From Afipia sp. (lineage in GTDB: Bacteria > Pseudomonadota > Alphaproteobacteria > Rhizobiales > Xanthobacteraceae): a DNA stretch of 64,000 bases. Made by a program: the position numbers and the translations under genes. This document shows positions 53,540-61,915 of this stretch, piece by piece. The notes under the pieces are model-generated. The model had not been told where the DNA came from. It made no database searches and saw only the letters and a list, made by a program, of their open reading frames with translations. The stretch lies in assembly GCA_030652315.1 (NCBI GenBank), contig JAUSAX010000045.1, positions 1 to 64,000 on the forward strand, written 5' to 3'. The stretch's first letter is position 1; each line of letters starts with the position of its first letter.

Positions 53540-53606
53540 GACCTGATCGCCATTCCCCCTGCTGGCGCGACACCTCGTCGTCGGACACAAACACCGGAGA
53601 CGCCCG

Positions 53607-53999
53607 ATGCGACCCTTCGCCCTCGAACGCTGGCATGATTTTATCAAGTCTCATGATGAGAAGGCGCTGTGGGACCTGCTCCACCCCGACGCCGTCTTCG
53701 AAAGTCCCGTCGTCCATACGCCGCAGCGCGGACGCGAGATCACGTTCAAGTATCTGGCCAGCGCGGGAACGGTGCTTGGCGGCCCCGGCTTCAAATATCT
53801 CGGCGAATGGCGCAACGACACCGGCGCGGTCCTGGAGTTCGAGAACGAGATCGAGGGCGTCAGAATCAACGGCGTCGATATCATCACTTTCAGCGATGAC
53901 GGACGCATGATCACGCATTTCAAGGTGATGGTGCGGCCGCTCAAGGCGATCAATCTGCTGCATCGCCTGATGGGCGAGCAACTGGCGAAAGCAAACTGA
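53607..53999 (+). CDS. NTF2-like / SnoaL-like fold protein
   Basis: A 130-residue protein with the cone-shaped NTF2-like fold. The N-terminal helix LERWHDFIKSHDEKALWDLL and HPDAVFESPVV strand, then VLEFENEIEGVRINGVDIIT with the pattern of substrate-pocket strands, are typical. Bacterial members include isomerases, hydrolases and proteins with no enzymatic activity; the catalytic Asp-His pair of SnoaL is not clearly present. Start ATG at 53607 with ACCGGAGAC upstream. Confidence 0.87.
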   Translation: MRPFALERWHDFIKSHDEKALWDLLHPDAVFESPVVHTPQRGREITFKYLASAGTVLGGPGFKYLGEWRNDTGAVLEFENEIEGVRINGVDIITFSDDGRMITHFKVMVRPLKAINLLHRLMGEQLAKAN

Positions 54000-54007
54000 C
54001 TTTGCAT

Positions 54008-54096
54008 CGTCATTGCGAGCGAAGCGAAGCAATCCAGCTTCGTCTTGCGCAACAAAGGACTGGATTGCTTCGTCGCTTACGCTCCTCGCAATGACG
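54008..54096. repeat. Dispersed palindromic repeat, family B (copy 2)
   Basis: Begins CGTCATTGCGAGCGAAGCG and ends CCTCGCAATGACG, with inner CAATCCAG and CTGGATTGCTTCGTCG arms. Lies between the convergent NTF2-like and UbiH-like stops. Confidence 0.9.
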
Positions 54097-54099
54097 GAA

Positions 54100-55320
54100 C
54101 TAGAGCGCCTCGCCGCGCAGCAGCCGCGGCACTTCGCCGGACAAACCCGCCGCCTGCCGAATGAACGCGCTTTTCAGCGGCGGCACACGATCCACCACTC
54201 CGAGACCGATATCGCGCACCGTGCGCAGCAGCGTCGACTTGTTCGAGAACAGCATGTTCAGTGAATTGGTGGCGACGCCCATCGCCACGGTGTCGAACCG
54301 CCGCCAGCGCTGGTAGCGCTCCAGCACATCGGTCTGCCCGGGATCGATACCGAGCCGCGCCGCATCGACGATCACCTCCGCCAGCGCCGCCGCATCCTTC
54401 AGGCCCATGTTGAGCCCTTGCCCTGCAATGGGATGAATCACGTGCGCGGCGTCACCGACCAGCGCGAGCCGTTCCGCGATGAAGGAGCGCGCGACGAAAT
54501 AACCGAGCGGAAATGCGCGCGGTTTGTCGAGCGCTTTCACCTCGCCGAGATGAAGCCCGAACCGTGTCTCCAGTTCGCTCTGAAATTCAGTGTCGGGCAG
54601 CTCGATGATGCGCGTGGCTTCGCGCCGGCTCTCGGTCCAGACCAGCGAGGACCGGTTGTTCTTGAGCGGCAGGATCGCGAACGGACCCGCGGGCAGAAAG
54701 TGTTCTTCGGCGCGGCCACCATGATCGCGCTCATGACCGACGGTGACAACGATGCCGGACTGATCGTAGTCCCAGCCATGGGTCGCGATGCCGGCGCGTT
54801 CGCGCAGCTTCGAACGCGCGCCATCGGCCGCCACCAGCAGGCTGGCATTGATCTCGCGGCCGTCGCTCAAGGTGACGCGCGTGCCCTCCGGATTCGATTC
54901 ATAGGCAGAGACCGCAACCGCGTTAAGCTCGATGCCTTCGGATTCCGCGCGCGTCATCAGCGCGTTGATCAGGTGACGATTCTCGACCATGTGCGCGAAC
55001 GGCTCGCCGGGCTCGACCTCGCCGCCGAAGGTTAAAAAGATGGGGCGCGTCACGTCCTCAAGCCGCGAGTCGGTCACCACCATGTCGAGGATCGGCTGGG
55101 CGCTGTCGGCCACCTGATCCCAGACACCGACCACCTCGAACAGCCGGCGGCAGGCAGCGACGATCGCAGACGCCCGCGGATCGCGGCTCGGCTTCATCGC
55201 GAAGGCCGGATCGGCCACGACGATCGGAATTTCGGGACCAAGGCCCTGCCGCAGCGCCAGCGCCAGTCCCAAACCGGCGAATGCGCCCCCTCCGATCACG
55301 ATGCTTCGCTGTGACGACAT
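54100..55320 (-). CDS. FAD-dependent ubiquinone hydroxylase (UbiH/COQ6 family)
   Basis: A 406-residue flavoprotein monooxygenase that adds a ring hydroxyl during ubiquinone synthesis. Motifs: IVIGGGAFAGLGLALAL for FAD, VAADGARSKLRERAGI (the DG motif) and RLALVGDAAHVIHPIAGQGL NMG-type GD motif region with LKDAAALAEV. Rhizobial genomes usually carry a small set of UbiH/UbiF/UbiL-type enzymes; which ring position this one uses (C5, C6 or C1) cannot be decided from sequence here. The ATG at 55320 begins the FAD strand. Confidence 0.92.
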   Translation of the reverse strand: MSSQRSIVIGGGAFAGLGLALALRQGLGPEIPIVVADPAFAMKPSRDPRASAIVAACRRLFEVVGVWDQVADSAQPILDMVVTDSRLEDVTRPIFLTFGGEVEPGEPFAHMVENRHLINALMTRAESEGIELNAVAVSAYESNPEGTRVTLSDGREINASLLVAADGARSKLRERAGIATHGWDYDQSGIVVTVGHERDHGGRAEEHFLPAGPFAILPLKNNRSSLVWTESRREATRIIELPDTEFQSELETRFGLHLGEVKALDKPRAFPLGYFVARSFIAERLALVGDAAHVIHPIAGQGLNMGLKDAAALAEVIVDAARLGIDPGQTDVLERYQRWRRFDTVAMGVATNSLNMLFSNKSTLLRTVRDIGLGVVDRVPPLKSAFIRQAAGLSGEVPRLLRGEAL

Positions 55321-55487
55321 GATACCCCGGCAATTCCTGTCTCGACCGCCCTTGCTTCAGACCCAAGCATAAGGGAAATATGCCTCAGGAATGGGTCTGG
55401 AAGATGGGCCTGCGCTGTTTATCAGGGTTTGCGGGTCACCGGAAACCGCTCCGTCGTCTCTTCGCATCGAAGATCGGAACATCGTGA

Positions 55488-56363
55488 ATGTCGAAAAGTC
55501 TCATTGATCTGTTATCGATCCTCGATATCGAACAGCTCGAAGTGAACATGTTCCGCGGCGTCAGCCCCAAGACGCGCTGGCAACGCGTATTCGGCGGTCA
55601 GGTGATCGGTCAGGCGATGGTAGCGGCATGCCGCACTGTCGAAGGCCGGCTGCCGCATTCGCTGCATTGCTATTTCATCCTTCCCGGCGATCCGCAGATT
55701 CCGATCGTCTATGAAGTCGAGCGGCTGCGCGACGGCAAGAGCTACTCGACGCGGCGTGTCACCGCGATTCAGCACGGCCACGCCATCTTCTCGATCATGG
55801 TGTCGTTCCATGCCGAGGAAGAAGGTTCGTTCAACCATCAAGACAAAATGCCGGACGTTCCGCCGCCGGAGAAGCTAACCGCGGAGGAAGTTTCCAAACA
55901 GCCGATCTTCAAGGAAATGCCGGATTTCATCCGGCGCTACTACGAATCCGACCGGCCGATCGAACTGCGCCCGGTCGAACTCGGCCGTTACTTCGGCCAG
56001 AAGATCGAGGACGGCCGCATCCATGTCTGGATTCGCACCGTCGCCAAACTGCCGGACGATCCGGCGCTGCACATGTGCGCGCTGGCTTACGCGTCGGACT
56101 TCTCGTTGCTCGATGCGGTGATGGCGCGTTACGGGCGCACCTTGTTCGATCAGCGCATGATGCCCGCGAGTCTTGACCATGCGATGTGGTTTCACCGCCC
56201 GTTCCGCGCCGACGAATGGCTGCTCTACAGCCAGGACTCGCCGAGCGCGCAGGGCGGGCGCGGTCTGACGCGCGGCATGATCTTCAAGCAGGACGGCACG
56301 CTGGTCGCGTCCGTTGCGCAGGAAGGCTCTGTGCGCGAGCGCAAGGAAAAGCCGCCGGCATAA
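55488..56363 (+). CDS. tesB: Acyl-CoA thioesterase II
   Basis: A 291-residue double-hotdog enzyme that hydrolyses medium to long acyl-CoA. TesB signatures: FGGQVIGQAMVAA, SLHCYFILPGDPQIPI, SMVSFHAEEEGSF and MPASLDHAMWFHRPFRADEW LLY-type segment, then GRGLTRGMIF at the end. The catalytic triad (Asp, Thr/Ser, Gln) lies in these segments. It is monocistronic, divergent from the ubiquinone hydroxylase. A family B repeat follows the stop. Confidence 0.96.
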   Translation: MSKSLIDLLSILDIEQLEVNMFRGVSPKTRWQRVFGGQVIGQAMVAACRTVEGRLPHSLHCYFILPGDPQIPIVYEVERLRDGKSYSTRRVTAIQHGHAIFSIMVSFHAEEEGSFNHQDKMPDVPPPEKLTAEEVSKQPIFKEMPDFIRRYYESDRPIELRPVELGRYFGQKIEDGRIHVWIRTVAKLPDDPALHMCALAYASDFSLLDAVMARYGRTLFDQRMMPASLDHAMWFHRPFRADEWLLYSQDSPSAQGGRGLTRGMIFKQDGTLVASVAQEGSVRERKEKPPA

Positions 56364-56390
56364 GCTCTACTTCGGTCCGTTCGCCTTCGA

Positions 56391-56473
56391 CGTCATTGCG
56401 AGCGAAGCGAAGCAACACAGAGCGACAAGACAGAGACTGGATTGCTTCGTCGCTGACGCTCCTCGCAATGACG
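56391..56473. repeat. Dispersed palindromic repeat, family B (copy 3)
   Basis: CGTCATTGCGAGCGAAGCG to CTCCTCGCAATGACG, with a longer spacer than copy 1. Lies between the convergent tesB and GYF_2 protein stops. Confidence 0.88.
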
Positions 56474-56494
56474 GCTGCCATATTCCGGCTTGCT

Positions 56495-57373
56495 TTACGC
56501 CAGCCGTTCCGATGCGGAAAACTGCGACACGTACCAGCGGGTGTACCAGCCCATCACCCACGGAATCGGAATAATCAGCACCGAGCCGATGGAGAAGACC
56601 AGCGTTCGCCACAGCATCTCCAGTCCGGTCGCGTTAAATGAAATGGCGCGCCGTGTGCCTGCGATGTTGCTGCACGTCCATCGCATCCACGCCGTCAGAA
56701 CCCAGGCCCAGCCGATGATGGTGATGAACGACAGCGCCAGCAAAAGATACCAGCTGATATAGACCCACGGGCTGCCGTCGAAGCTGAGCTGAAGCGGCTG
56801 GCCTTCCGCTGTGATGTTGGCCACAACCCACCGCACCGTGAGCCACGACAAATACGCCTGAAGCGGAAAAAGCAGGTAGCTCAGGTAAGGAATGTCGGTG
56901 ACCCCACCGACATATGTCATCAGCGCCAGCCCGATGAACACGTACCAGATGTCGAGCGGCTTTCCGGTGAAGCCGAGGTAGCCGCGTTGCGGCACATGGA
57001 TGCGCGAGATGATCCAGCCGTAGAAACTTGCCGCAACCCAGGGTGCCGGAATGATCAGCAGGAATCCGATCAGGAAAATCAGCGCGCGGCCGAGCATCTC
57101 CCAGATGCTGATCTCGATCGAAAGCGATCCGCCTGACTGATCACCGTTGGCGGACGGCGCGGATGCGCCCGGTCGCGGAATCGAAGGCGGTGCGCGGCCA
57201 GGTGACAGCAGACCCGGAATGTCTCCGGCATATTGCCAGTCCTGCATCCCGTCGGCCCACACATAGGTGTCGGGCCGGATGTTTCCTCGCGTGATCAGGT
57301 CGCGAAATTCGTCCTCGGAGTATGGGCCGTCCTGCTTATCCCCGGCGGCAACAAACCAAGATCGGCCCGGCAT
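56495..57373 (-). CDS. GYF_2 domain / DUF898-like membrane protein
   Basis: A 292-residue protein. Residues 1-55 form a GYF_2 domain (SWFVAAGDKQDGPYSEDEFRD, TYVWADGMQDWQYAGDIP), a small peptide-binding module. After a Pro/Ser-rich linker, residues 90-292 contain six hydrophobic segments arranged as two similar three-helix halves (LGRALIFLIGFLLIIPAPWVAA and LWRTLVFSIGSVLIIPIPWVMG begin each), consistent with DUF898-type membrane proteins. The internal repeat suggests a duplication. Function unknown; GYF_2 proteins often associate with membrane-protein quality control or secretion. Start ATG at 57373. Confidence 0.87.
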   Translation of the reverse strand: MPGRSWFVAAGDKQDGPYSEDEFRDLITRGNIRPDTYVWADGMQDWQYAGDIPGLLSPGRAPPSIPRPGASAPSANGDQSGGSLSIEISIWEMLGRALIFLIGFLLIIPAPWVAASFYGWIISRIHVPQRGYLGFTGKPLDIWYVFIGLALMTYVGGVTDIPYLSYLLFPLQAYLSWLTVRWVVANITAEGQPLQLSFDGSPWVYISWYLLLALSFITIIGWAWVLTAWMRWTCSNIAGTRRAISFNATGLEMLWRTLVFSIGSVLIIPIPWVMGWYTRWYVSQFSASERLA

Positions 57374-57625
57374 GATAATTCCTTTTCTTTCGGAAAATGG
57401 AGTGCCGGACCGGCCGCAAGACTGTCTTGCAGCATCAGAGCAAATCGCAATCGGTCTCAGCCCCCGAGAGCGCCGATGCTACAAACTGACCGCGCGTGGC
57501 CGCAACGGTTTTCGGGCCAGCCTGCATATTTTTCTGCCCCTTTGCCCAAAAAGGTAGCGGATTTCCGCAGGCGCGCGTAAAGACTCCTGACGCTTCCGCA
57601 CTGATTTAAGGGATGAAGAGCGACC

Positions 57626-57964
57626 ATGAAGCTTATCACCGCCATCATCAAACCCTTCAAACTTGAAGAGGTCCGTCTGGCCCTGACCGCGATCGGGGTT
57701 CACGGCATGACCGTCACCGAGGTGAAGGGTTTTGGCCGCCAGAAGGGCCACACCGAAATCTACCGTGGCGCCGAATACATCGTGAATTTCCTGCCTAAAC
57801 TGCGGATCGAAATCGCAGTCGGGAGCGATCTCGCCGACCAGGCCGTACAGGTCATCACCGCCGGTGCACGTACCGGACAGATCGGCGACGGCAAGGTTTT
57901 CGTCACGCCTATCGAGAACGCCGTCCGCATCCGGACAGGCGAAACCGACAACGACGCGCTCTGA
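57626..57964 (+). CDS. glnK: PII nitrogen regulatory protein GlnK (first copy)
   Basis: A 112-residue PII trimer subunit. The T loop contains the uridylylation tyrosine in [19 protein letters not shown] and the ATP/2-oxoglutarate site GFGRQKG and [24 protein letters not shown] is complete. In nitrogen sufficiency deuridylylated GlnK plugs AmtB. The adjacent amtB makes this the usual glnK-amtB unit. A weak -24/-12-like match lies near 57523 (GC instead of GG at -24), so sigma-54 control is possible but not convincing for this copy. Confidence 0.97.
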   Translation: MKLITAIIKPFKLEEVRLALTAIGVHGMTVTEVKGFGRQKGHTEIYRGAEYIVNFLPKLRIEIAVGSDLADQAVQVITAGARTGQIGDGKVFVTPIENAVRIRTGETDNDAL

Positions 57965-57969
57965 TTACG

Positions 57970-58015
57970 AACATGATTTCCGAAAGCTGGTTTTCACGTT
58001 TCGGAATCTTGCTCA
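57970..58015. repeat. Degenerate family G repeat
   Basis: ACATGATTTCCGAAAGCTGG, a TTTTCACG centre and CGGAATCTTGCTC resemble the family G element with several mismatches. Lies between glnK and amtB. Confidence 0.6.
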
Positions 58016-58136
58016 AACAGGAAGTAAGCGAGCGTTCGATTCAGACTCACTGAACCAAACTCTCGCACAGCATCACCAAGCGACTGCAACGGCGCATGCA
58101 AGACGCCGGGAGATTATCGTAGCCGGGGGAAAGTCC

Positions 58137-59441
58137 ATGTTGAGATTGCCGCATGCCGCCGCGCGCCTCGCGACGGCTTTTCTGCTGACCAGCCTTGCAT
58201 CCGTCACACCCGCACTTGCTGAACCTGTAAAAATCGACGCCGCCGACACCGCGTGGATGATCACGGCGACCGCGCTCGTGCTGATGATGACGATCCCGGG
58301 TCTGGCGCTGTTTTATGCCGGCATGGTGCGCAAGAAGAACGTGCTGGCGACGATGGCGCAAAGCCTGATGGCGGTGGCGCTGATTTCAATTCTGTGGGTG
58401 ATCTACGGCTACAGCCTGGTGTTCGTCGGCGACGGCGCCTGGCTTGGCACGCTGGAGCGCTTCCTGCTGTCCGGGATGACAATGGACGGCGTCAACGCCG
58501 CCGCCAAGACGATTCCGGAAGCGCTGTTCATCATTTACCAGATGACCTTCGCGGTGATCACGGTTGCGCTGGTGGCCGGAGCGGTCGCGGACCGCATGCG
58601 GTTTTCATCCTACGTGCTGTTCTGCATCGGCTGGTTCACATTCGTGTACATCCCGCTGGCGCACTGGGTGTGGGGCGGTGGCTTCCTCGCACAAGCGGGC
58701 GTGCTGGATTTTGCCGGCGGCCTCGTTGTGCATCTCAGCGCCGGCACTGCCGGCCTCGTCGCCGCCGTCGTGATGGGACGCCGCCGGGGCTACGGCACGG
58801 AGAATCTGTCGCCGTATAATTTGTCGCTTGCGGTGATCGGCACCGGAATGCTGTGGGTCGGCTGGTTCGGCTTCAACGGCGGCTCGGCCTTGCAGGCCAA
58901 CTCACGCGCGGTGATGGCAATCCTCACAACGCATCTCGCCGCTTGCGCCGGCGCGCTGACATGGTGCGCGATCGAATGGATCACGCGGCGCAAGCCGTCG
59001 GTCCTCGGCATGATCTCGGGAGCCGTGGCTGGTCTCGGCACCATCACGCCCGCCTCCGGCTTCGTGGAGCCATGGCATGGCATCGTGATCGGCGTCATCG
59101 CCGGCGCTGTTTGTTTCTGGGCCTGCACCAGCCTCAAGCACCGCTTCAATTACGACGACACGCTCGACGTGTTCGGCATTCACGGCATCGGCGGGGTGCT
59201 GGGCACCCTGATGACCGGAATTTTCGCCACCGCCGCCATCGGCGGGACCGCCGGATTGATCGAGGGCAATCCCAAATTGCTGCTGACCCAGGCCTATGGC
59301 GTGGCAGTGGTGTTTGCCTGGACTGGCGGGGTGACCTTTATCCTGCTCAAGGTCGTCGACATGCTGGCAGGCCTGCGGGTTTCGCACGAGCACGAGGTCG
59401 AGGGGCTGGACATTACCCAGCACGGCGAAGCCCTCCAATAA
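58137..59441 (+). CDS. amtB: Ammonium transporter AmtB (first copy)
   Basis: A 434-residue eleven-helix ammonium channel with a cleavable signal peptide (RLATAFLLTSLASVTPALA). The central twin histidines are in LDFAGGLVVHLSAGTAGL and VFGIHGIGGVLGTLM, and the conserved Asp/Ser gate region GFNGGSALQANS is present. The C-terminal tail (RVSHEHEVEGLDITQHGE) is the part that receives GlnK. The ATG at 58137 begins the signal peptide after GGGGGAAAG; in-frame sequence upstream overlaps glnK. Ends at a clear terminator. Confidence 0.97.
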   Translation: MLRLPHAAARLATAFLLTSLASVTPALAEPVKIDAADTAWMITATALVLMMTIPGLALFYAGMVRKKNVLATMAQSLMAVALISILWVIYGYSLVFVGDGAWLGTLERFLLSGMTMDGVNAAAKTIPEALFIIYQMTFAVITVALVAGAVADRMRFSSYVLFCIGWFTFVYIPLAHWVWGGGFLAQAGVLDFAGGLVVHLSAGTAGLVAAVVMGRRRGYGTENLSPYNLSLAVIGTGMLWVGWFGFNGGSALQANSRAVMAILTTHLAACAGALTWCAIEWITRRKPSVLGMISGAVAGLGTITPASGFVEPWHGIVIGVIAGAVCFWACTSLKHRFNYDDTLDVFGIHGIGGVLGTLMTGIFATAAIGGTAGLIEGNPKLLLTQAYGVAVVFAWTGGVTFILLKVVDMLAGLRVSHEHEVEGLDITQHGEALQ

Positions 59442-59459
59442 AACGCCTCAATCGGTCAG

Positions 59460-59495
59460 GATCTGCGGCCCCTTTCGGGGCGCAGATCCCTTTTG
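59460..59495 (+). terminator. Intrinsic terminator of the first glnK-amtB unit
   Basis: GATCTGCGGCCCC, loop TTTC and GGGGCGCAGATC form a strong hairpin with one bulged G, followed by CCCTTTTG. It separates the two glnK-amtB units. Confidence 0.82.
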
Positions 59496-59653
59496 CTGCT
59501 CCGGTGGGCACGAATGTGTCGACAGTCTGACCTGCCTATGTTTTTGGCAATCCTGTCGCTCTTTTAGGCGTGGCAAAACCGCCTCTTTCCCGCGCACCCC
59601 CCTCGAAGCCGAAAACCCCCGTATTCATAAACCGTTAGCGATTTTGGCGGTGT

Positions 59654-59669
59654 TGGCACGGCATTTGAT
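59654..59669 (+). promoter_or_regulatory. Candidate sigma-54 (RpoN) promoter of the second glnK-amtB unit
   Basis: TTGGCACGGCATTTGATT matches the -24 element TTGGCAC perfectly; ten bases after the GG the -12 element reads TTGA rather than TTGC. A start site would lie near 59681, giving an untranslated leader of about 90 bases. Consistent with NtrC-driven expression in low nitrogen. Confidence 0.6.
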
Positions 59670-59718
59670 TCTATGGGACTTGGCTGTGCCCGTGGAGTGA
59701 TCTGTCTTCGCGCGGTGA

Positions 59719-60111
<393 letters not shown>

Positions 60112-60148
60112 TTTCGCGCAAACCTCATCTTACCAGGAGTACAAACAA

Positions 60149-61591
60149 ATGACGTTCAAGCGTCCCACCAGCGCGGGATTGGCAGCTCTCGCAGTCGGCC
60201 TCTTCGCCACAACAGCCGCCTACGCAGCGCCGACGATCAACAAGGGCGATAACGCCTGGGTCATGACATCGGCGATTCTCGTTCTACTGATGACCATTCC
60301 CGGCCTCGCGCTGTTCTACGGCGGGCTCGTCCGCTCCAAGAACATGCTCTCGGTGCTGGCTCAGGTTTTCTACACCGTCTGCATCGTCACCATTATCTGG
60401 GCGGTGTACGGCTACAGCCTCGCCTTCACCGGCGGCTCGGATTACATCGGCGGCTTCTCTAAAGCCTTCATGTCCGGCATCACTCTGGAATCGGCGGCGG
60501 CGACGTTCAGTGTCGATGTCAACATTTCCGAACTGGTGTACTTCTGCTTCCAGCTCACCTTCGCTGCGATCACCCCGGCGCTCATCGTCGGCGCTTTCGC
60601 AGAACGCACGAAGTTCGCGGCGGTCGCGCTGTTCGTCCCTCTCTGGGTGACGCTGATTTATTTCCCGATGGCCCACATGGTTTGGTACTGGGCCGGTCCG
60701 GATGCGATCACCGATGCAGCCAAGGCACTTGCGGCAGCGGCTGACGGTGCAGCAAAGACTGCAGCACAGGCGAAACTCGACGAGGTGCTGGCTGACGGCG
60801 GCTTCATCTTCAAGAAGGGCGCGCTCGACTTCGCAGGTGGCACGGTTGTGCACATCAACGCCGGCATCGCGGGTCTGGTCGGCGCTCTGCTGATCGGCAA
60901 GCGCACCGGCTACGGCAAGGAGCTGATGGCTCCGCACTCGCTGACCATGACCATGATCGGCGCAGCCCTTCTGTGGGTGGGCTGGTTCGGCTTCAACGCC
61001 GGATCGAACCTCGAAGCCTCGGGCGGCGCTGCGCTCGCCATGACCAACACCTTCGTTGCAACCGCAGCGGCGGCTCTGTCGTGGATGTTCGCGGAATGGA
61101 TAATCAAGGGTCACCCCTCGCTGCTCGGCGCATTGTCCGGCGCAGTCGCGGGTCTCGTTGCGGTCACACCGGCGGCCGGTTTCTCCGGTCCGATGGGCGC
61201 GATCGTGCTCGGCCTCATCGTCGGCGTCGTCTGCCTGTTCTTCTGCACCGTGGTGAAGAACGCGCTCGGCTATGACGACTCGCTCGATGTGTTCGGCATC
61301 CACTGCGTCGGCGGCATCGTCGGCGCTCTGGGCACCGGCATCCTGGTCAACCCCGCCCTCGGCGGCACCGGCGTGATGGACTACGTCGCCGGCAAGGTCG
61401 GCGAGTACGACCTCGTGGCGCAGATGACGTCTCAGTTCTGGGGCGTCGGCACCACGCTGCTGTTCTCGGGCATCGGTTCGGCGATCCTGTTCAAGGTCGT
61501 CGACGTGATCGTGGGCCTGCGTGTTTCGGTCGATGCGGAGCGCGAAGGCCTCGACATCACCGACCACACCGAGCGTGCGTACAACATGTAA
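60149..61591 (+). CDS. amtB: Ammonium transporter AmtB (second copy), with periplasmic insertion
   Basis: A 480-residue ammonium channel with signal peptide (LAALAVGLFATTAAYA). The twin-His segments LDFAGGTVVHINAGIAGL and VFGIHCVGGIVGALG and the gate GFNAGSNLEASGG are intact. Compared with the first copy it is about 45 residues longer: an Ala/Lys-rich insertion (DAAKALAAAADGAAKTAAQA, then KLDEVLADGG) lies between helices 5 and 6, and the loop before the last helix is also longer (VAGKVGEYDLVAQMTSQFWG). The ATG at 60149 follows CAGGAGT. Ends in a family G repeat and a strong terminator. Confidence 0.97.
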   Translation: MTFKRPTSAGLAALAVGLFATTAAYAAPTINKGDNAWVMTSAILVLLMTIPGLALFYGGLVRSKNMLSVLAQVFYTVCIVTIIWAVYGYSLAFTGGSDYIGGFSKAFMSGITLESAAATFSVDVNISELVYFCFQLTFAAITPALIVGAFAERTKFAAVALFVPLWVTLIYFPMAHMVWYWAGPDAITDAAKALAAAADGAAKTAAQAKLDEVLADGGFIFKKGALDFAGGTVVHINAGIAGLVGALLIGKRTGYGKELMAPHSLTMTMIGAALLWVGWFGFNAGSNLEASGGAALAMTNTFVATAAAALSWMFAEWIIKGHPSLLGALSGAVAGLVAVTPAAGFSGPMGAIVLGLIVGVVCLFFCTVVKNALGYDDSLDVFGIHCVGGIVGALGTGILVNPALGGTGVMDYVAGKVGEYDLVAQMTSQFWGVGTTLLFSGIGSAILFKVVDVIVGLRVSVDAEREGLDITDHTERAYNM

Positions 61592-61594
61592 CGA

Positions 61595-61639
61595 GCATGA
61601 TCCGGAAAAGTGGATCCCGGTTTTCCGAAAAGATCATGC
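61595..61639. repeat. Dispersed palindromic repeat, family G (copy 2)
   Basis: GCATGATCCGGAAAAGTGGA through CCCGGTTTTCCGAAAAGATC to ATGC. Matches the copy at 27956-28000. Directly after the amtB stop. Confidence 0.9.
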
Positions 61640-61698
61640 TCAAGCCTGAATAAGGACAACGGGTGGGGCACAAACCCGGCAATGCCTCACCCGTCGGA

Positions 61699-61731
61699 GG
61701 GCCCCAGCGCAAGCTGGGGCCCTTACTTTTT
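61699..61731 (+). terminator. Strong intrinsic terminator after the second amtB
   Basis: A perfect ten-base stem GGGCCCCAGC / GCTGGGGCCC with a GCAA tetraloop, followed by TTACTTTTTG. The best intrinsic terminator in the window. Beyond it, 61732-61915 shows no recognised feature apart from the likely promoter of the aminotransferase. Confidence 0.92.
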
Positions 61732-61915
61732 GTCCCATCAGGAAAACGAAAATGCCGTCCGCAACCTCAGCTAAATGCGCCGAAAATCCACCCGCGCAGC
61801 GATGGTTAATCGCGTCTTAACCTCGCCCCACCTATGGTGATGTGATCCAATCCTGCGCGATCCTTGGGATCAATTCCGAGGGATCGACGGACCCTAAAGT
61901 GCTGGCGTTTCTCGT

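Noticed and set aside
57523-57537. Sigma-54-like site before the first glnK (TGC-N10-GC)
   Set aside because: The invariant GG at -24 is missing, so it is not strong enough to list as a promoter.
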